Assembly (NCBI GenBank): GCA_000435195.1 | Contig: FR880150.1 | Location: forward strand, 1 to 28,414 | DNA from: Clostridium sp. CAG:169 | GTDB lineage: Bacteria > Bacillota > Clostridia > Oscillospirales > Ruminococcaceae | Reading direction: 5' to 3' | DNA length: 28,414 bases | Shown: one piece after another, positions 15,977 through 23,861 of the stretch | How positions within the stretch are numbered: position 1 is the stretch's first letter | How the letters are laid out: every line of letters begins with the position of its first letter | Made by a program: the position numbers and the translations under genes | The notes under the pieces: generated by a model | Databases searched by the model: none | Told to the model about the DNA's origin: nothing | Seen by the model: the letters and a program-made list of their open reading frames with translations, nothing else

Positions 15977-16020
15977 TTGCTTAGCAAACTGTTGCTAAAG
16001 CAATCATTTTCGTGTATAAT
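15977..16020 (+). promoter_or_regulatory. Promoter with twin-palindrome operator for the MATE gene
   Basis: A strong promoter, TTGCTA (15992-15997), 17 bp, TATAAT (16015-16020), precedes the MATE gene by 41 bp. Two near-identical palindromes overlap or flank the -35: TTGCTTAGCAA (15977-15987) and TTGCTAAAGCAA (15992-16003). Both have TTGCT/AGCAA half-sites. The arrangement suits a dimeric MarR- or TetR-type repressor binding twice. No such regulator gene adjoins the MATE gene. Confidence 0.6.
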
Positions 16021-16061
16021 AAAACACAGAAAAATCAACTGTATACAGAGGAGGAACACAT

Positions 16062-17453
16062 ATGGGTGCAGAAGAACAAAGACAACAAAAATTTGACCGT
16101 ATGACCAAGACCCCGATTCCCCGATTGATTGGCGAGCTGGCAGTCCCGACCATCATCAGTATGCTGGTCACATCCTTTTACAACATGGCGGACACCTTTT
16201 TTGTCGGCAAAATCAACACCAGCGCCACCGCCGCCGTCGGCATCGTTTTCCCGCTGATGGCAATGATTCAGGCGTTCGGCTTCTTCTGTGGACACGGCTC
16301 GGGCAACTACATCTCCCGCCAGTTGGGTGCGCACAACTTTGAGGATGCCTCCAAGATGTCCGCGACCGGTTTCGTTAGTGCCTTCGTCCTCGGGTTGGGG
16401 ATTTTGGTCGTCGGTTTTCTCTTTACCGACCCGCTGCTGCACATCATGGGTTCCACCGAAACCATCCTGCCCTACGCCCGCTCGTATATGCGCATCATTC
16501 TGATTGGTGCACCGTATATGACCGCTTCGCTGGTACTCAACAACCAGCTGCGTTTTCAAGGCAGCGCCTTCTACTCGATGATCGGCATCACCACAGGAGC
16601 GGTTCTCAATATCGGTCTGGACCCGCTGTTCATCTTTGTGCTGGACATGGGTGTTGCCGGTGCGGCGCTGGCAACCATCATCAGCCAGTTTGTCAGCTTT
16701 TGCCTGCTGATTGCGGGCACCTTCCGCGGCGGCAACCTAAGGCTGAACCTAAGGGATTTTTCTCCTTCACTCAAATATTATCAAAACATCGTCAAGGGCG
16801 GTGCGCCCTCCCTCTTCCGGCAGGGACTGGGCAGCTTTGCCACCGTCTGTCTGAACCTGATGGCAGGTCCCTATGGCGACGCCGCCATCGCTGCCATGTC
16901 CATCGTGACCCGCATCTCTCAGTTTGCCGCCTCGGTGGTCATCGGCTTTGGGCAGGGCTTTCAGCCGGTGTGCGGCTTTAACTACGGTGCTAAGCTGTTT
17001 AAGCGGGTACAGGAGGGCTTTTGGTTCTGCGTCAAATTCTGCACCTCGGTCCTGCTGGTGGCGGCAGTGTGCGGCTGGATTTTCTCGCCCAACCTCATCG
17101 GCATCTTCCTCAAAACCGACCCTCTGGTCATCGAATATGGCTCGCAGGCGCTGCGCCTGCAAGCGCTGACCTTCCCGCTGGTCGGATGGATTACCATTGC
17201 CAATATGATGCTGCAAACCATCGGCAAAACGGTCAAAGCCTCTCTGCTGGCGATGTCCCGACAGTTTCTATTCTTTGTGCCCGTCATCCTGACTCTGCCC
17301 GGATTTTTAGGGATTTTGGGCGTTCAGCTCAGCCAGCCGATTGCCGACTTTTGCAGCTTTCTGCTGGCAGTTCCGCTGTCCATCAGCGTCCTGCGGGAAA
17401 TGTCCCACGAGCAGGAACAACTTGAGCAGTTGAAAATCACCCGTGAAAATTAA
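16062..17453 (+). CDS. MATE family multidrug efflux transporter
   Basis: This is a 463-residue integral membrane protein with about 12 hydrophobic helices, normal for MATE. The N-terminus KTPIPRLIGELAVPTIISML then FYNMADTFFVGKINTSATAAVG is typical of the MepA/DinF-like branch, and a second related half begins near residue 245 (GGAPSLFRQGLGSFATVCLN). The family exports cationic drugs or metabolites using a Na+ or H+ gradient. The start has GAGGAGG 8-14 bases upstream. It is monocistronic: its own operator-promoter lies upstream and a terminator follows within 20 bp. The substrate is unknown. Na+ or H+ coupling could draw on the gradient made by the nearby pyrophosphatase (inference). Confidence 0.92.
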   Translation: MGAEEQRQQKFDRMTKTPIPRLIGELAVPTIISMLVTSFYNMADTFFVGKINTSATAAVGIVFPLMAMIQAFGFFCGHGSGNYISRQLGAHNFEDASKMSATGFVSAFVLGLGILVVGFLFTDPLLHIMGSTETILPYARSYMRIILIGAPYMTASLVLNNQLRFQGSAFYSMIGITTGAVLNIGLDPLFIFVLDMGVAGAALATIISQFVSFCLLIAGTFRGGNLRLNLRDFSPSLKYYQNIVKGGAPSLFRQGLGSFATVCLNLMAGPYGDAAIAAMSIVTRISQFAASVVIGFGQGFQPVCGFNYGAKLFKRVQEGFWFCVKFCTSVLLVAAVCGWIFSPNLIGIFLKTDPLVIEYGSQALRLQALTFPLVGWITIANMMLQTIGKTVKASLLAMSRQFLFFVPVILTLPGFLGILGVQLSQPIADFCSFLLAVPLSISVLREMSHEQEQLEQLKITREN

Positions 17454-17472
17454 CCTCCATCTTGAAAAACAC

Positions 17473-17510
17473 AAAAAGAGCATCCCTCTATAATAAGGGA
17501 TGCTCTTTTT
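17473..17510. terminator. Bidirectional terminator between MATE and pdaA-like genes
   Basis: A perfect 15-bp stem (17473-17487 with 17496-17510, core GAGCATCCCT) has an 8-base loop and A/T tracts. It serves both convergent genes. Confidence 0.87.
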
Positions 17511-17513
17511 ATC

Positions 17514-18542
17514 TTATTCTCCATAGGCGCAGAAGGTGTAGCCCTGTGCGCGCAGGTCGTCAATCACCTGTCCCAGAACCTGTGCATTGGTCTGCGAAAC
17601 TGCGTGCAGCAGATAGATGGCGCCCGGGTGGCATTTGGACTCGATGGTTTCGATTGCCTGCTGCGGGTCGGGCTGTTCGTCCACCAACCAGTCGCGGTAA
17701 GCAAAGCTCCAAAATACGCTGCGATAGCCCAGCTGCTGCAACAGCGACAGGTCCGCCTCGGAAAATTCTCCCATCGGGAAACGGAACAAACTCATCGCAT
17801 AGCCAAAATTCTCTTTGACATACTCATGCAGACCCATGACCTCCGCGCGGCAGTCCTCCATCGAGATGGTCGGCATCGAAAGGTGGTTGACGCTGTGGTT
17901 GCCGACGATATGTCCTTCGTCGATCATCCGCTGTACCAGCTCCGGCTCCGCTTCTGCATAAGGCTGGGTGACAAAAAAGACCGCAGGGGTCTGCTTCTCT
18001 TTAAGCACATCCAAAATATCGTCGGTATAACCATTTTCATACCCTTCATCGAAGGTCAGATAAATCTTCATCTGGTCCTCGGCGATAAAGTCGGCATCGT
18101 ACTTCCCATACTTTTCCTGATAGGCGGTCGCACCGCTCGGGCGGTTCTTTTCGTCGGTCGGACCACCCGGTCCCCATCCCAGTTTGGTGGTATCCAGCCC
18201 GCTGCTGACCGGCGTAATCGTCTGCTGGCTTTCCTCTTCTTTTTTCTCTTCCGTTTCCTTAGCCGGCTCTTCTTCCTCTGGCTTGTCCTCCGGTTTTTCT
18301 CCTGCCAGCTGGTCCTCTAGCGGATTCTTCTCTTCATTGCTTTGCTGCAAGGATTGCTCCTGCGGCGGCTCGAGCTGCTGCGGTTCCTCTTCTTTGTCGG
18401 AGGGCATCCCCTCTGAAAGCTCATCAATACTGTCGGGAACATCTCCCTGTTCAGGCATCCGCTGGGAACATCCGCCCAGTCCCAGTACAAGCCCTGCTGC
18501 TAAAACAAAGGGGAAAATCCTTTTTATAAAAATCCTGTTCAT
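17514..18542 (-). CDS. PdaA-like polysaccharide deacetylase lipoprotein (muramic delta-lactam type)
   Basis: The protein has 342 residues: a lipoprotein signal (LVLGLGGC, Cys25), a long Glu/Gln/Pro-rich linker (about 26-115), then a NodB-type deacetylase domain. Visible motifs are LGWGPGG, IYLTFDEGYENGYTDDILD (Asp165; Glu166 replaces the second Asp, as in PdaA), GHIVGNHSVNH (metal ligands His216 and His220), LFRFPMGEFSE (Arg254) and IYLLHAVSQTNA (His313). These match the delta-lactam-biosynthetic de-N-acetylases that act on muramic acid in spore cortex peptidoglycan. The spore protein gene elsewhere in the window supports a sporulation role. The linker and lipid anchor are longer than in Bacillus PdaA. 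The start signal is weak (GGTGAG). It is convergent with MATE and divergent from enolase. Confidence 0.88.
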   Translation of the reverse strand: MNRIFIKRIFPFVLAAGLVLGLGGCSQRMPEQGDVPDSIDELSEGMPSDKEEEPQQLEPPQEQSLQQSNEEKNPLEDQLAGEKPEDKPEEEEPAKETEEKKEEESQQTITPVSSGLDTTKLGWGPGGPTDEKNRPSGATAYQEKYGKYDADFIAEDQMKIYLTFDEGYENGYTDDILDVLKEKQTPAVFFVTQPYAEAEPELVQRMIDEGHIVGNHSVNHLSMPTISMEDCRAEVMGLHEYVKENFGYAMSLFRFPMGEFSEADLSLLQQLGYRSVFWSFAYRDWLVDEQPDPQQAIETIESKCHPGAIYLLHAVSQTNAQVLGQVIDDLRAQGYTFCAYGE

Positions 18543-18622
18543 CGACTCACCAAACCTTTCTTTTAAACCGGATTGCTCCTTGTGCGTAGCTTTGGATTAT
18601 TGTTTCTTTTTTTGCCCATCAT

Positions 18623-18651
18623 TATACATCGGTCGTTTTTCTCATTATAAA
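18623..18651 (+). promoter_or_regulatory. Possible enolase promoter
   Basis: TATACA (18623-18628), 17 bp, TATAAA (18646-18651) lies about 100 bp before the enolase start. The same AT-rich block holds a TATAAT on the minus strand (18621-18626), so divergent promoters may overlap. A perfect GCCCGCGGGC palindrome (18674-18683) sits in the leader. Confidence 0.4.
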
Positions 18652-18752
18652 ATACGGATGTCATAAAAAGCAAGCCCGCGGGCAAAATAATTCCAAAAGC
18701 TCCTGATTTTCTTCTGCAAAGATTTTCAAACGTACAACGAAAGGATGGTCCT

Positions 18753-20045
18753 ATGTTCAAAACCAAACGTCAGATTCAATCTATCAAAGCCCGGGAAATT
18801 TTGGATTCCCGTGGAAATCCCACCGTGGAGGCGGTCGTCATCCTCAACGACGGAAGCCTCGGACGCGCCTGCGCTCCCTCCGGTGCTTCCACCGGCAAGC
18901 ATGAGCGGGCAGAGCTGCGCGACCATGACCCTTCCCGCTATCTGGGCAAGGGTGTACAAAAGGCGGTCGACCAAATCTATCACCTGGCAGCTCCTGCGCT
19001 GATTGGATGCTCTGTTTCCCAGCAGCAGTCCATCGACCAGCGGCTGCTTTCATTGATTGACCCCGACAGCGAACAGGGTCTTGCCTCCAATGTGCTGCTG
19101 CCCTTGTCGCTTGCCTGCGCCAAAGCGGCGGCGTCCTCCTACCATCTGCCGCTCTACCGTTATCTGGGCGGCGCGATGTCCAACACCCCGCCCATGCCGA
19201 TGATGAACCTGTTAAACGGCGGTGCCCATGCCTCCAACAACCTGGACATCCAAGAGTTTATGGTCATCCCGGTGGGCGCGCAGAATATTTCCCAGGCAAT
19301 CGAGTGGTGCAGCCGGATCCACCACCGCTTAGGAGAACTGCTGTGCGAAAAAGGACTTAGCTGCGGCGTCGGGGACGAGGGCGGATTTGCTCCCAACCTG
19401 ACCGGAGAAGAAGAAGCCTTTTTGCTGCTGACCGAAGCCGGTGAACGGGCAAACCTTTGTGCCGGAAAGGACTTTGTGCTGGCTTTGGATGCAGCTGCCT
19501 CCGAATGGTGTGCCCAAACGCAGGGATGCGAGCAGGAATATCTGCTGCCAAAATCCCAGCTGCACTATAACACCTCCCAGCTGATTTCCTACTGGGAAGG
19601 CTTGTGCGCTCAATATCCCATCCGTTCCCTGGAGGACCCGCTCGGAGAAAATGACTGGCAGGGCTTTGTGCAGCTGACCCATCGTCTGGGCAGCCGCATA
19701 CAGCTGGTGGGAGACGACCTGTTTGTCACCGACCCGCAGCGAATCCGCGAAGGAATTGGAATGAAGGCTGCCAATGCGGTGCTCATCAAGCCTAACCAGA
19801 TTGGCACCCTCAGCCAGACCATCGAAGCTGCCCGTCTTGCACAGCAAAATGGGTATCGGGTCATCCTGTCTCATCGCTCCGGCGAAACGGAGGACAGCAG
19901 CATCGCCGACCTTGCGGTTGCCATCGGAGCCGGACAGATCAAAGCCGGCGCTCCCTGCCGCGGCGAACGCACCGCCAAATATAACCAGCTGCTGCGCATC
20001 GAAGAGGAGCTGGGTGGCAGTGCCTGCTTTGGCAATCCTTTTTAA
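18753..20045 (+). CDS. eno: Enolase (phosphopyruvate hydratase)
   Basis: The 430-residue enzyme interconverts 2-phosphoglycerate and phosphoenolpyruvate in the cytoplasm; length is normal. Signature elements are all present: ILDSRGNPTVEA, PSGASTGKHE, GGAHASNNLDIQEFM (His and Glu), VGDEGGFAPNL (catalytic Glu), LALDAAASEW, LEDPLGENDW and GDDLFVTDP (Mg2+ ligands), LIKPNQIGTLSQT (catalytic Lys), SHRSGETEDS and GQIKAGAPCRGERTAKYNQL. Some usually conserved spots differ: LPLSLACAKAAA in place of LGVSLAVAKAAA, and STGKHE in place of STGEHE. It stands alone, not in a glycolytic operon. It may thus be a second or divergent enolase. The start is set by GAAAGGATGG upstream. Confidence 0.93.
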   Translation: MFKTKRQIQSIKAREILDSRGNPTVEAVVILNDGSLGRACAPSGASTGKHERAELRDHDPSRYLGKGVQKAVDQIYHLAAPALIGCSVSQQQSIDQRLLSLIDPDSEQGLASNVLLPLSLACAKAAASSYHLPLYRYLGGAMSNTPPMPMMNLLNGGAHASNNLDIQEFMVIPVGAQNISQAIEWCSRIHHRLGELLCEKGLSCGVGDEGGFAPNLTGEEEAFLLLTEAGERANLCAGKDFVLALDAAASEWCAQTQGCEQEYLLPKSQLHYNTSQLISYWEGLCAQYPIRSLEDPLGENDWQGFVQLTHRLGSRIQLVGDDLFVTDPQRIREGIGMKAANAVLIKPNQIGTLSQTIEAARLAQQNGYRVILSHRSGETEDSSIADLAVAIGAGQIKAGAPCRGERTAKYNQLLRIEEELGGSACFGNPF

Positions 20046-20051
20046 GCGCAA

Positions 20052-20085
20052 AAAAACAGATGCACCTTTGGGTGCATCTGTTTTT
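20052..20085. terminator. Bidirectional terminator between eno and hppA
   Basis: A perfect 15-bp stem (20052-20066 with 20071-20085, core CAGATGCACC) with a TTTG loop and A/T tracts, between convergent genes whose coding ends are 54 bp apart. Confidence 0.87.
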
Positions 20086-20099
20086 ATCTGTATCAAAAA

Positions 20100-22169
20100 C
20101 TATTTGATCAAAGAGCAGTTTGCAACAACGGTTGCGAATACGATGGAAACCATCGACAGCAGTTTGATAAGGATGTTGATTGCCGGACCGGAGGTATCCT
20201 TGAATGGGTCACCAACGGTATCGCCAACAACCGCAGCTTTGTGGTTGTCAGAGCCTTTGCCGCCCAGGTGATCTGCTTCGATGTATTTCTTCGCATTGTC
20301 CCAAGCACCGCCGGAGTTGGACATCATGATTGCCAGAACGAAACCAGAAACGGTTGCGCCTGCCAGCATACCGGTAACACCAACTACGCCCATGAGCAGA
20401 CCAACGATAACAGGAACAACGATTGCCAGGATTGCAGGAAGAACCATCTCGTGCAGAGCGGACTTGGTGCAGAGGTCTACACAGCTTCTGTAATCCGGCT
20501 CAGCTTTGCCTTCCATCAGACCTGGGATGGATTTGAACTGTCTACGAACTTCAACAACGATGCTCTGTGCAGCACGTCCAACAGACTCCATGGTGAGAGC
20601 TGCGAATACGAATGGCAGCATAGCGCCGATGAGCAGACCAATCAGAACCGGTGGGTTCATAACAGACAGGTCGAAATTGTAATCAGGAGCGATCAGCTTA
20701 ACCTGGTCGATGTAAGAAGCAACCAGAGCCAGAGCGGTCAGAGCAGCGGAACCGATTGCAAAACCTTTACCGGTTGCAGCGGTGGTGTTGCCCAGGGAGT
20801 CCAGAGCGTCGGTTCTCTTACGAACCTCTTCACCCAGACCTGCCATCTCAGCGATACCACCAGCGTTATCTGCAACAGGACCGTAAGCGTCGGTTGCCAG
20901 GGTGATACCCAGGGTGGACAGCATACCTACTGCTGCCAGGGAGATGCCGTACAGACCCATGTTGAAGCTTTCTGCACCGCCGGAAACAAAGTAGCTGACC
21001 AGTACAGCAATACCAACGATAACAGCAGGGATTGCAGTAGATCTCATACCCAGACCCAGACCACCGATGATCAGGGTTGCAGAACCTGTCTGAGAGGTTT
21101 CTGCCAGTTTCTGGGTTGGTTTGTAGGAGTCGGAGGTGTAGTACTCGGTGAAGTAACCGATGAGTACGCCTGCCAGCAGACCGGAAATGATTGCAAAGAA
21201 CAGACCCATGCCCAGACCTGCAAATTTAACCAGAACAAATGCAGCGATTACAACCAGTGCGGAGCTGATGTAGGTACCTTTTCTCAGGGAGCCCAGCAGC
21301 TTCTTCTGGTCTGCGCCTTCTTCGGTCTTTACAAAGAAAGAACCGATGATGGAAGCGAAGATACCCAGAGCACACAGTGCCATTGGAATCATCATGCCCT
21401 TGAAGCCAAGACCTGCGGATACACCCAGAGCCATGGAGGACAGTCTTGCGCCGGAGTAGGACTCGTACAGGTCAGCGCCCATACCAGCAACGTCACCAAC
21501 GTTGTCGCCTACGTTGTCAGCGATAACAGCAGGGTTTCTCGGGTCATCTTCCGGGATACCAGCTTCTACTTTACCAACCAGGTCAGCGCCTACGTCAGCA
21601 GCTTTGGTGAAGATACCGCCGCCTACACGAGCAAACAGAGCCATGGTGGAAGCACCCATACCGAAGGTAACCAGTGCAGAAGCGATTGCCTGTGCGTTGT
21701 CGCCGTAAACCATCTTCAGAATGTAGAACCAGATGGAGGTGTCCAGCAGACCCAGACCAACTACGGTGAAGCCCATAACGGAGCCTGCGGAGAATGCTAC
21801 CTTCAGACCTTTGTTCAGGCTGTGGTGAGCAGCGTTTGCAGTTCTTGCGTTTGCTGCGGTAGCAATTTTCATGCCGAAGTAACCGGACAGAGCGGAGAAC
21901 ACACCGCCTGTTACGAATGCAATCGGCACGAATTTGTTGACCTGACCAAAGATAGCCAGGACGGTGAAGATAACTACCAGAACAACGAATACAACAGCTA
22001 CGCTCTTGTACTGTCTTTTCAGGTAAGCGTCTGCACCGGTACGGATTTTCTGGGACAGGGACTTCATCAGGTCAGTGCCCTCGTCCTCTTTCATGACCTT
22101 CTTTGCCTGAAAAACAGCAAAGAGCAGAGCCAGGACTGCTCCAATCGGAGCGAGGATGGTTAAATCCAT
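20100..22169 (-). CDS. hppA: Membrane-bound ion-pumping pyrophosphatase (K+-dependent type)
   Basis: This 689-residue, roughly 16-helix membrane protein hydrolyses PPi and pumps H+ and/or Na+. The start at 22169 gives the canonical N-terminus (MDLTILAPIGAVLALLFAVF) and follows AAGGGA; longer readings have no signal. Signatures are DVGADLVGKVEAGIPEDDPR and NPAVIADNVGDNVGDVAGMG near residues 190-225 and EVRRQFKSIPGLMEG. The motif GNTTAATGKGFAIGSA has Ala464 where K+-independent enzymes have Lys, so it should require K+. K+-dependent members include Na+ pumps; ion choice is not settled from sequence. Its bottom codons are strongly biased, suggesting high expression. It has its own strong promoter and structured leader. 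Confidence 0.95.
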   Translation of the reverse strand: MDLTILAPIGAVLALLFAVFQAKKVMKEDEGTDLMKSLSQKIRTGADAYLKRQYKSVAVVFVVLVVIFTVLAIFGQVNKFVPIAFVTGGVFSALSGYFGMKIATAANARTANAAHHSLNKGLKVAFSAGSVMGFTVVGLGLLDTSIWFYILKMVYGDNAQAIASALVTFGMGASTMALFARVGGGIFTKAADVGADLVGKVEAGIPEDDPRNPAVIADNVGDNVGDVAGMGADLYESYSGARLSSMALGVSAGLGFKGMMIPMALCALGIFASIIGSFFVKTEEGADQKKLLGSLRKGTYISSALVVIAAFVLVKFAGLGMGLFFAIISGLLAGVLIGYFTEYYTSDSYKPTQKLAETSQTGSATLIIGGLGLGMRSTAIPAVIVGIAVLVSYFVSGGAESFNMGLYGISLAAVGMLSTLGITLATDAYGPVADNAGGIAEMAGLGEEVRKRTDALDSLGNTTAATGKGFAIGSAALTALALVASYIDQVKLIAPDYNFDLSVMNPPVLIGLLIGAMLPFVFAALTMESVGRAAQSIVVEVRRQFKSIPGLMEGKAEPDYRSCVDLCTKSALHEMVLPAILAIVVPVIVGLLMGVVGVTGMLAGATVSGFVLAIMMSNSGGAWDNAKKYIEADHLGGKGSDNHKAAVVGDTVGDPFKDTSGPAINILIKLLSMVSIVFATVVANCSLIK

Positions 22170-22197
22170 GTTTTTTCCATTCCCTTCTTTAGTTAAC

Positions 22198-22277
22198 ATA
22201 AAATGTAACATTTTATAACACCACTCGCGGGTGTTATCTCTGCCCTCTATGTTAATATTTAATTCATGAATTGTCAA
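22198..22277 (-). promoter_or_regulatory. hppA promoter and structured leader
   Basis: On the minus strand TTGACA (22272-22277), 17 bp and TAACAT (22249-22254) form a strong promoter about 80 bp before hppA. The leader holds two hairpins: ATAACACC/GGTGTTAT (22215-22222/22230-22237) and ATAAAATG/CATTTTAT (22198-22205/22209-22216), the latter ending just before the ribosome binding site. They share two bases and cannot both form fully. Confidence 0.65.
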
Positions 22278-22513
22278 AATTTTAAAAAACCACATTTTTG
22301 TGCATTTTAGCAAATCGTCAAAAATATCACAGCAATCTGCACAATAAGCTCTCTCTGTCTTTTTTTGCACTGCTGTACGGTTTTCCATTCAATCCATCTG
22401 CTTTTATCCCTCTGACGATTCCGTGCAGGTTTTATAAAAAATCCTATAATTAAGCCATTTTCTTTCCTGTTTTTTCGCCGGACTTTGAAAAATCTATCGT
22501 TGCGGTTTCCATG

Positions 22514-22545
22514 AAATGAAGCGATGGTTTTTAATCGCTTCATTT
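22514..22545. terminator. Perfect hairpin with T-rich tail
   Basis: A 12-bp stem with an 8-base loop, AAATGAAGCGAT against its complement. It has short A/T flanks; terminator function is plausible in either direction. No gene ends close to it. Confidence 0.5.
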
Positions 22546-22591
22546 TATGCAGGATTTCCTTCTTCTTTCGGAAAAGTGCAGGATAACTGTC

Positions 22592-22625
22592 AAAAGCTGC
22601 CGGAGCACTTTGTCCGGCAGCTTTT
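22592..22625. terminator. Bidirectional hairpin terminator
   Basis: A 13-bp perfect stem (AAAAGCTGCCGGA with its complement) with an 8-base loop and a TTTTTT tail on the plus strand. It lies about 200 bp past the stop of the minus-strand GNAT gene, its likely user. Confidence 0.7.
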
Positions 22626-22822
22626 TTGTGTATTTCATACAAAAGAGGAAAATTGCGACTACTTTTTTGAAAAAAGATTCGGGAAGATTTCGGTCATTCC
22701 TCCAAAACTCCCTCTTTCCAGGGCTTTTTCACCAAAATTCAATGCTTTCTCTTCCATATTTTGATAGGTGCCCGGCTGTAATTTCGGCAAAATGTTATAA
22801 TATTTTATAAAGCGTGCAATTC

Positions 22823-23359
22823 TTACTTTGCCAGAGCAATCCCGGACAGAGAAAACAGCAGGTTTCCCAGCGCGTGTTTTTGTAAGGAGAGGTATTCCTG
22901 TGCGCTCACCTTGCCACCCCAGTTGAGCACTTCCATCTCTCCGCTGGCACCTTTGATGAAGATGTCCGAGGAAGTAAAGCCGTTCTTCAGATAAAAACGA
23001 CGTCTCGCACTGCGCTGCTGGGCATTTTCTGCGTTATCATCCAAACGTTCAATCAAAAGAACAATTCGCTTGTCTGCAAAATGCTCGCACACCTGCTGCA
23101 TGATTTGGCTGCCGGTGCCACGGCTGCGGATTTTGGAGGACACCGCCAGATAGTCCACCATCACCATCCCGCCATAGGGAATGACCATGACAAATCCCAT
23201 CAAAGTTCCGTCCTCGGTTGCCGTCAGAATCTGCGCCTTTTTGCTTTTCACCGAATGGCGCAGAACAAAAAACGGTTTGCGCTCCGCCTTTGGAAAAGCC
23301 TCCATATAGATTTCCTTCACCTGTTTCCATTGCTCTGCATTGATTTGTGTCAGTTTCAT
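22823..23359 (-). CDS. GNAT-family N-acetyltransferase
   Basis: This 178-residue cytoplasmic protein has the complete GNAT layout: LTATEDGTLMGFVMVI, the VDYLAVSSKIRSRGTGSQIM acetyl-CoA motif (residues about 82-100), and RRFYLKNGFTSSDIF near the end. The start at 23359 has a very strong GAGGAGGAG upstream, so the longer reading was rejected. A TTGACT...TATAAT pair lies upstream with a 19-bp spacer. The substrate is unknown. It is the only gene between the pyrophosphatase region and the spore-protein gene, and has terminators on both sides. Confidence 0.88.
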   Translation of the reverse strand: MKLTQINAEQWKQVKEIYMEAFPKAERKPFFVLRHSVKSKKAQILTATEDGTLMGFVMVIPYGGMVMVDYLAVSSKIRSRGTGSQIMQQVCEHFADKRIVLLIERLDDNAENAQQRSARRRFYLKNGFTSSDIFIKGASGEMEVLNWGGKVSAQEYLSLQKHALGNLLFSLSGIALAK

Positions 23360-23402
23360 CAAAATCTCCTCCTCGTTGTATAATACCCTCTGTGACGCTG
23401 TC

Positions 23403-23433
23403 ATTATAAAGGATACAGTGGCTGTAAAGTCAA
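23403..23433 (-). promoter_or_regulatory. Likely promoter for the GNAT gene
   Basis: On the minus strand TTGACT (23428-23433) and TATAAT (23403-23408) are separated by 19 bp, longer than the 17-bp optimum, so strength is uncertain. Confidence 0.4.
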
Positions 23434-23456
23434 TAGGATTTTCGAATCTTTTTTCA

Positions 23457-23495
23457 AAAAACAGGAGGGTCAGAATGTCTGACCCTCCTGTTTTT
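23457..23495. terminator. Terminator of the spore-protein gene
   Basis: A perfect 18-bp stem (23457-23474 with 23478-23495, core CAGGAGGGTCAGA) with a 3-base loop and A/T tracts. It begins 8 bp after the SASP stop on the minus strand. Confidence 0.9.
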
Positions 23496-23502
23496 ATTTT
23501 CC

Positions 23503-23715
23503 TTATTTGATGGAGTTTTCGTAAGCCTCGATCATCTTCTTGACCATCTGACCGCCGACAGAGCCTGCTTCGCGGGAGGTCAGGTGACCGTTGTAGCCCT
23601 CCTTCAGGTTGACGCCGACCTCGTTGGCAGCTTCCATCTTAAATTTATTCATCGCTTCCTGCGCCTCTGGAACGACCAATCTATTGCTGTTCGAGTTGTT
23701 TTTGTTGCTTGCCAT
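23503..23715 (-). CDS. Alpha/beta-type small acid-soluble spore protein
   Basis: The 70-residue protein has the family's usual size. The two conserved blocks are visible: NKFKMEAANEVGV, which covers the GPR protease cleavage region, and GYNGHLTSREAGSVGGQMVK, the DNA-contacting helix-turn-helix-like part. These proteins coat and protect DNA in the dormant spore and are degraded on germination. AAGGAG lies upstream of the ATG. It has a sigma-G-like promoter and its own terminator, so it is monocistronic. It is the best marker in the window that the organism forms endospores. Confidence 0.95.
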   Translation of the reverse strand: MASNKNNSNSNRLVVPEAQEAMNKFKMEAANEVGVNLKEGYNGHLTSREAGSVGGQMVKKMIEAYENSIK

Positions 23716-23795
23716 AAAAAATGCACTCCTTCATCTTTTTAAATGATTGGGTGCGGTCCTCCCTGTTTAAGAACCGCTCCTTGCGTTTGCAGTAA

Positions 23796-23824
23796 TAGTA
23801 TGGCGTGCAGACGGTTGATTATGT
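23796..23824 (-). promoter_or_regulatory. Sigma-G/sigma-F-like promoter for the SASP gene
   Basis: On the minus strand CATACTA (23796-23802) fits the forespore -10 consensus CATnnTA. ACATA (23820-23824), 17 bp upstream, fits four of five bases of a GHATR-type -35. The site is 80 bp before the SASP start. Confidence 0.5.
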
Positions 23825-23861
23825 TTAGAAAGTTATGCCAGTCCTTCGCATAAAATAGATT

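Larger units (their letters stand above)
22278..22822. other. Intergenic region with two hairpins, no supported gene
   Basis: About 540 bp between the hppA promoter and the GNAT stop. I find no reading frame with a start signal. Two perfect hairpins occur: AAATGAAGCGAT/ATCGCTTCATTT (22514-22525/22534-22545) and AAAAGCTGCCGGA/TCCGGCAGCTTTT (22592-22604/22613-22625), the second with a T run on both strands. The second can end the GNAT transcript. A small RNA in the region is possible but unsupported. Confidence 0.5.

Noticed and set aside
20241..22163. A 640-codon open frame antisense to the pyrophosphatase gene
   Set aside because: It mirrors the biased codon use of hppA, has no start signal, and its translation is rich in Cys/His/Gln with no recognisable domain. 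A shadow frame.
22307..22642. A 111-codon minus-strand frame spanning the hppA upstream region
   Set aside because: It crosses two hairpins with terminator features, has no start signal, and its composition (Lys/Arg-rich) reflects AT-rich DNA.
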